The position numbers were made by a program, and so were the translations under genes. Positions 33,485 through 36,260 of a stretch of 36,260 bases of DNA are shown piece by piece (the first letter of the stretch is position 1; the number at the start of each line of letters is the position of its first letter). This DNA comes from Rhodospirillales bacterium. GTDB taxonomy: Bacteria; Pseudomonadota; Alphaproteobacteria; Rhodospirillales; Magnetospirillaceae. Location: NCBI GenBank assembly GCA_014379805.1, contig JACMLB010000312.1, forward strand, positions 1 to 36,260, read 5' to 3'. The notes under the pieces were generated by a model. The model saw nothing but the letters and a program-made list of their open reading frames with translations. It searched no databases and was not told the origin of the DNA.

Positions 33485-34000
33485 TTACGCCAACCCGGCA
33501 TCCCGCATGGAAATGATGGGATTGCGGTGCGGCCAGAAGATGTTCACTTCCGGGTCGTCCCACAGCACGGTGAACTGGCGCGCCCGGTCGTAGCTGGTGG
33601 TCTGCTTGTAATGGAAGATGGCGGTTTCGCTGAGGACCAGATGGCCGTTGCCAAATTTGGGCGGAACCAGCACCTGCAGGCGGTTCTTGTCCGACAGGGT
33701 GAAGGACTCCCATTTGCGGTATTGCGGCGAGTCGGGGTCCATGTTGACCACCACGAAATAGAACTTGCCGTGCAGGCACGAGATCAGCTTCCAGGTGGCA
33801 TCGTCGCCGTGGATACCGCGCAGCACGTTCTGCGACGACACGGAAATGTCATCCTGGATGAAGCTAGCAGTGATGCCAGCCTCGCGGTAGATGGCTTCGT
33901 TGTAGATTTCGATGTATTCGCCACGGAAATCTTCGAAATTGGTCGGCGGCTCGATCACCAGAACGCCGTCCAGCTTACCCTTGGTCACTGATAAACCCAT
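33485..34000 (-). CDS. RmlC-like 3,5-epimerase, copy 2
   Basis: A 171-residue cupin protein of the RmlC family. L-R-G-I-H-G-D keeps the catalytic His (about H64, RmlC LRGLH), and V-V-N-M-D-P-D-S-P and W-D-D-P-E-V-N-I-F-W-P are also kept. The sequence is clearly diverged from copy 1 (23133), with I-H-G-D for L-H-Y-Q and a V-P-P-K-F-G-N-G-H segment for the usual V-P-x-G-F-A-H-G. Such variants include the C3/C5 epimerases of GDP-6-deoxy-heptose paths; the HddA-like gene next door fits. It ends next to that gene on the opposite strand with no gap. It starts at ATG 34000, with AGGGGA about 8 bases upstream. Confidence 0.85.
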   Translation of the reverse strand: MGLSVTKGKLDGVLVIEPPTNFEDFRGEYIEIYNEAIYREAGITASFIQDDISVSSQNVLRGIHGDDATWKLISCLHGKFYFVVVNMDPDSPQYRKWESFTLSDKNRLQVLVPPKFGNGHLVLSETAIFHYKQTTSYDRARQFTVLWDDPEVNIFWPHRNPIISMRDAGLA

Positions 34001-34012
34001 TGAACCATCCCC

Positions 34013-35479
34013 TTATTTAGTGACCGACCAGCCCATGTGGCGGTTGTACCAATCGCCATGGACGCTTAGCAACAGCGGCCACAATTCCTTGGGCACCATC
34101 TCGGTCAAAGGCGACAGGCATTCCACATGGCTGTGGAACAGATTGTCGCGCATGCTGCGCGATTCCTGGTGCCGGCGATAGAGGAACAGGATTTCCGGCA
34201 GCACTTCCAACCGGTAGCCGCGCACCACCGTCAGCATGAGGAAGCGAAAATCCTCGAATGACGAGCGCGCCGAACCTTGGAAGCCGCCCAAAGCCTGAAA
34301 CATGGTGCTTCGGTACAGCGCGTTGCAATCGCCCAGGCAATTGACCATGGCAGCCAGGGCTAGCGACGCCCCCACCGGCGTCCAATCCACCCCGCACAAT
34401 GGGTACAGCGGATCGGGACCGGGCAATTGCGCCACCGCCCCCGGCCCCACATCGGTTTCGGGATGATGGCCGGGAATGCAGGTGATGACGTCGGCATCCG
34501 AGGCCATGGCGGCGCAGGCGAAGCGCTCAATCTCATGGGCCAGGGCCAAATTGTCGTCATCCATGAACATCAGATAGCTGCCCCGCGCCATGGCGGCGGC
34601 AGCGTTACGCGCCGCCGACACACCGGCATTGGCTTGGCGGATGATGGTCCAGCCACGGGTTTGGAACAATTCCTCCATGCCAGCCAGACACTCGGCCACG
34701 GCGGGATCGGTGCTGCCGTCATCCACCAGGATGACTTCGAAATGGGCGTAGGTCTGACGCAGCAGGGATCGGATCGCCTGGGTCAGCAAGGCCGGGCGGT
34801 TATGGGTGGCCATGCATACCGAGATGAACGGCGGCGGCGGCGGCGGCTCCGGCACGGGACGCAGGCAATTCAGCATCTGCCCCACGGACAAGCCGTGTCC
34901 CACCAGCACTGTGGCGGGCAGCGCCCAGCCGGCCTTGGCGCACCATTCGGGGAAAGTGACATTAGGACTGACCAGCACATCCGCCCGCGCCACGGTCTGG
35001 CGTTCGATGAAATCCAGTTCGATGTCGGTGCGGCCCTGGGGAAAGCGGCAAGCCGCCTCCAGGGCAAAGGCGTGGCTAGACCCGGCCCGCACCGCCAGCA
35101 CGGTGCGCCGGAACGCCAGCCCCAGCCCCTTGGCAACGGTACTGTAATAGCCCTCCCCAAAGCGTCCGGCGAACACCACCACATCAAAATCCTGCTGCAC
35201 CAGCCAATGATAGGCGCACAGCGAGACCAGCGGCGTGAAGCCGTGTTGCGGGGCGAATTGGCTGCGCAGATGGGTGCGAGTCACGCCGGGCGGAACCTCG
35301 CCGGGGGTTTCCGCGAGATCGAGCACCACCGCCCCATCCGGCAATCCCACCCACAGCCCGGCCTCGGGCACCGAGCTATCGGTGACCACGCACAAGCGCA
35401 CATCCCGCCCCGCCACGGCATCGGACACGTCCTGCGGGTGCGGGCAGTCGGACGGGGTATAGGGAAGTTGGGTAAAAAT
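34013..35479 (-). CDS. Glycosyltransferase fusion: GT-B N-lobe followed by GT2 domain
   Basis: A protein of 462 to 488 residues. From V-R-L-C-V-V-T-D on, about 180 residues resemble the N-terminal Rossmann lobe of GT4 enzymes (D-V-V-V-F-A-G-R-F-G-E-G-Y-Y, then a V-A-R-A-D-V-L-V-S-P strand). A Pro-rich linker (E-P-P-P-P-P-P-F) leads to a GT2 domain with F-I-S-V-C-M-A-T-H-N-R, V-D-D-G-S-T-D and M-D-D-D-N-L. The GT4 C-lobe is missing. The start is uncertain: no ATG lies before residue 170, an ATT at 35479 has AGGAG 9 bases upstream, and a GTG at 35401 sits at the natural domain start, preceded only by a GGGGCGGG stretch. The start 35479 is given as the outer limit. The end is 12 bases from the RmlC-like gene. 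Confidence 0.78.
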   Translation of the reverse strand: MFTQLPYTPSDCPHPQDVSDAVAGRDVRLCVVTDSSVPEAGLWVGLPDGAVVLDLAETPGEVPPGVTRTHLRSQFAPQHGFTPLVSLCAYHWLVQQDFDVVVFAGRFGEGYYSTVAKGLGLAFRRTVLAVRAGSSHAFALEAACRFPQGRTDIELDFIERQTVARADVLVSPNVTFPEWCAKAGWALPATVLVGHGLSVGQMLNCLRPVPEPPPPPPFISVCMATHNRPALLTQAIRSLLRQTYAHFEVILVDDGSTDPAVAECLAGMEELFQTRGWTIIRQANAGVSAARNAAAAMARGSYLMFMDDDNLALAHEIERFACAAMASDADVITCIPGHHPETDVGPGAVAQLPGPDPLYPLCGVDWTPVGASLALAAMVNCLGDCNALYRSTMFQALGGFQGSARSSFEDFRFLMLTVVRGYRLEVLPEILFLYRRHQESRSMRDNLFHSHVECLSPLTEMVPKELWPLLLSVHGDWYNRHMGWSVTK

Positions 35480-35501
35480 GGGCGCGCGCTCCTGTCTTGG
35501 G

Positions 35502-35945
35502 CTAAATCCAGCGGTCCTCGGGCGACGGTGCGTCCAGCCGGATGGGCCGGTTGACCAATTGCTCGCGGATTTCGTCGCCGGTGGGCAGGCTACTGACGAA
35601 TTCGATGCGGCGCGGCACCTCATGGCCGGCGCGGCGGGTGGCGATCAGAGCCTGAAGCTCACGGGCGAAGGACACGTCACCGTTCTGCCCCGCCGCCGGC
35701 ACCACGAAGGCCTTGATCTCGCCCTAAGCCACCGCCAGTACGGCGGCGGCAGCCACCTTGGGGTGCCAAGTCAGAGCAGCCTGGATTTCATCCAGCGACA
35801 CAAGCAGACCGTCCACCAGGACGATGCCGTCTTCCAGCGCCAGGGGCTCGGGCCACAGATAGCCGCCCAGATCGCGGATGCCCAACTGACCACATCCAAC
35901 CAAGAATGGCAATGCCGCAATCGCCAATCCAAATGACTTCCACAT
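35502..35945 (-). pseudogene. ANL (acyl-CoA synthetase/AMP-binding) C-terminal remnant with in-frame stop
   Basis: Reading the minus strand in one frame gives the C-terminal subdomain of an AMP-binding enzyme: D-G-L-L-V-S-L-D-E-I-Q-A-A-L, then H-P-K-V-A-A-A-A-V-L-A-V, then a TAG at 35724-35726. The same frame continues with G-E-I-K-A-F-V-V-P, then A-R-E-L-Q-A-L-I-A-T, then H-E-V-P-R-R-I-E-F-V-S-S-L-P. The usual order of this subdomain is kept across the stop. The A10 lysine (TGKI) that follows LP in active enzymes is missing. The most upstream residues (M-W-K-S-F-G-L, 35945) look unlike the family and may be unrelated sequence. A stop in a conserved place, loss of the catalytic half and nearby IS DNA all suggest decay. 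Confidence 0.6.
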
Positions 35946-36155
35946 AGCCCGTCATCCCGTGTTTTCAGGTTTGGTGACGATGGTGATATTAACGTTGGCG
36001 CAGCCGCGTAGATCGAAGATCGAAGATCGAAGATCGAAGATCGAAGATCGAAGATCGAACCGCTGGCGGGGCTATCGAGCATGTCGTCGTTAGCCATTCC
36101 TGCGTTGTACAGGCTGACCAACTAACCGATGGTTAATACCAAGTCCCATTGATCC
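35946..36155. other. Gene-free spacer between the ANL remnant and the transposase
   Basis: About 210 bases without a supportable gene. It holds the 7-bp tandem repeat (36011-36059), a 9-mer GTCATCCCG (35951-35959) shared with the palindrome at 8655-8676, and a short palindrome TAACC-gat-GGTTA (36123-36135). An AATACCAAG stretch at 36135-36143 lies about 12 bases beyond the transposase stop and could include the outer end of the insertion element. Otherwise nothing was seen. Confidence 0.5.
36011..36059. repeat. Perfect tandem repeat, 7-bp unit GATCGAA x 7
   Basis: Seven exact, uninterrupted copies of GATCGAA run from 36011 to 36059. The unit length is not a multiple of three, no start or ribosome site frames it in a supported gene, and the units have no spacers. 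This is a simple heptanucleotide microsatellite that could vary in copy number by slippage. It lies between the ANL remnant and the transposase end, in non-coding DNA. Confidence 0.95.
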
Positions 36156-36260
36156 TCACCCATGCGCCCATTGGCGCAGCCCGATGGACATGATGGTCCA
36201 AGGCTGATCGACAAGCTTGTTCCAGGCGTAGCAACAGTGGTCCACGATGTTGTCGTATGA
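36156..36260 (-). CDS. IS630-family transposase, C-terminal end (cut by window edge)
   Basis: On the minus strand, 34 codons from base 36260 end in TGA (36156-36158) and read S-Y-D-N-I-V-D-H-C-C-Y-A-W-N-K, then P-W-T-I-M-S-I-G-L-R-Q-W-A. This is the typical C terminus of IS630-type transposases (a D-H-x-C-x-A-W-N-x-L run followed by I-M-S-I-G). The rest of the gene lies outside the window. After the stop (toward lower coordinates) ATGGGACTTGGTATTA may be the start of the terminal inverted repeat, with flanking TA dinucleotides as expected for this family. The element end thus borders the locus on the right. Confidence 0.8.
   Translation of the reverse strand, partial: SYDNIVDHCCYAWNKLVDQPWTIMSIGLRQWAHG

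Noticed and set aside
33995-34035. Duplicated S-V-T-K coding ends at the GT fusion end and RmlC-like start
   Set aside because: Only four residues match, with different codons and flanks; probably chance.
35724-35945. A small lipoprotein-like ORF (hydrophobic start, LVGC)
   Set aside because: The hydrophobic start could mimic a lipobox, but the rest follows the AMP-binding C-terminal pattern and continues after the stop in the same frame, so a decayed ANL gene explains more of it.
36011-36059. CRISPR array
   Set aside because: The unit is only 7 bases with no spacers.

Overview
The window is a GC-rich, densely packed alphaproteobacterial surface-glycan / glycoconjugate biosynthesis locus. 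Its gene style (SPINDLY-type GT41 proteins, B12-binding radical SAM proteins, DUF268 proteins, an IS630 transposase end) suggests a Rhodospirillales bacterium, perhaps Magnetospirillum-like. That placement is inference from protein style only; no rRNA, tRNA, CRISPR array or magnetosome gene was seen.

Layout. (1) 1-3569, plus strand: the end of a sugar-nucleotide epimerase, then a NUDIX hydrolase, a Fe(II)/2-oxoglutarate oxygenase, a DUF268 protein and a GT2 glycosyltransferase, mostly joined by ATGA stop/start overlaps. (2) 3566-7633, minus strand: a three-gene operon of a Rossmann-tailed glycosyltransferase, a HAD phosphatase and a glycosyltransferase with a winged-helix-like tail. (3) 7712-17939, plus strand: methyltransferase, MiaB-like radical SAM protein, short GT41 protein, B12-binding radical SAM protein, aldo/keto reductase, HddC-like nucleotidyltransferase, SDR epimerase and a second B12-binding radical SAM protein. 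(4) 17924-18907, minus: a lone methyltransferase. (5) 19009-25629, plus: RfbF cytidylyltransferase, GT2, a degenerate GT2-like protein, a sugar C-methyltransferase, an RmlC-like epimerase, a second MiaB-like radical SAM protein and a CmcI-like methyltransferase. (6) 25726-33484, plus: a second DUF268 protein, a sulfotransferase, a large TPR-GT41 protein, a multidomain GT41 fusion and a heptose-kinase-like GHMP kinase. (7) 33485-35479, minus: an RmlC-like epimerase and a GT-B-half/GT2 fusion. (8) 35502-36260: decayed DNA, with an acyl-CoA-synthetase (ANL) C-terminal remnant carrying an in-frame stop, a perfect 7 x 7-bp tandem repeat, and the 3' end of an IS630-family transposase running off the window.

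How the genes may work together. RfbF + C-methyltransferase + RmlC-like epimerase + SDR is the signature of a CDP-linked 6-deoxy C-methyl-branched sugar; the usual 4,6-dehydratase is not in the window. The HddA-like kinase + HddC-like nucleotidyltransferase + RmlC-like epimerase point to a GDP-(6-deoxy)-manno-heptose. Five or more glycosyltransferases and three GT41 homologues would attach these sugars. Methyltransferases, the sulfotransferase, the 2OG oxygenase and four radical SAM proteins would decorate them. The most unusual parts are the four radical SAM genes inside a glycan locus, the three diverged GT41 proteins (only one keeps the catalytic His), and a recurring Rossmann-like domain attached to different glycosyltransferases.
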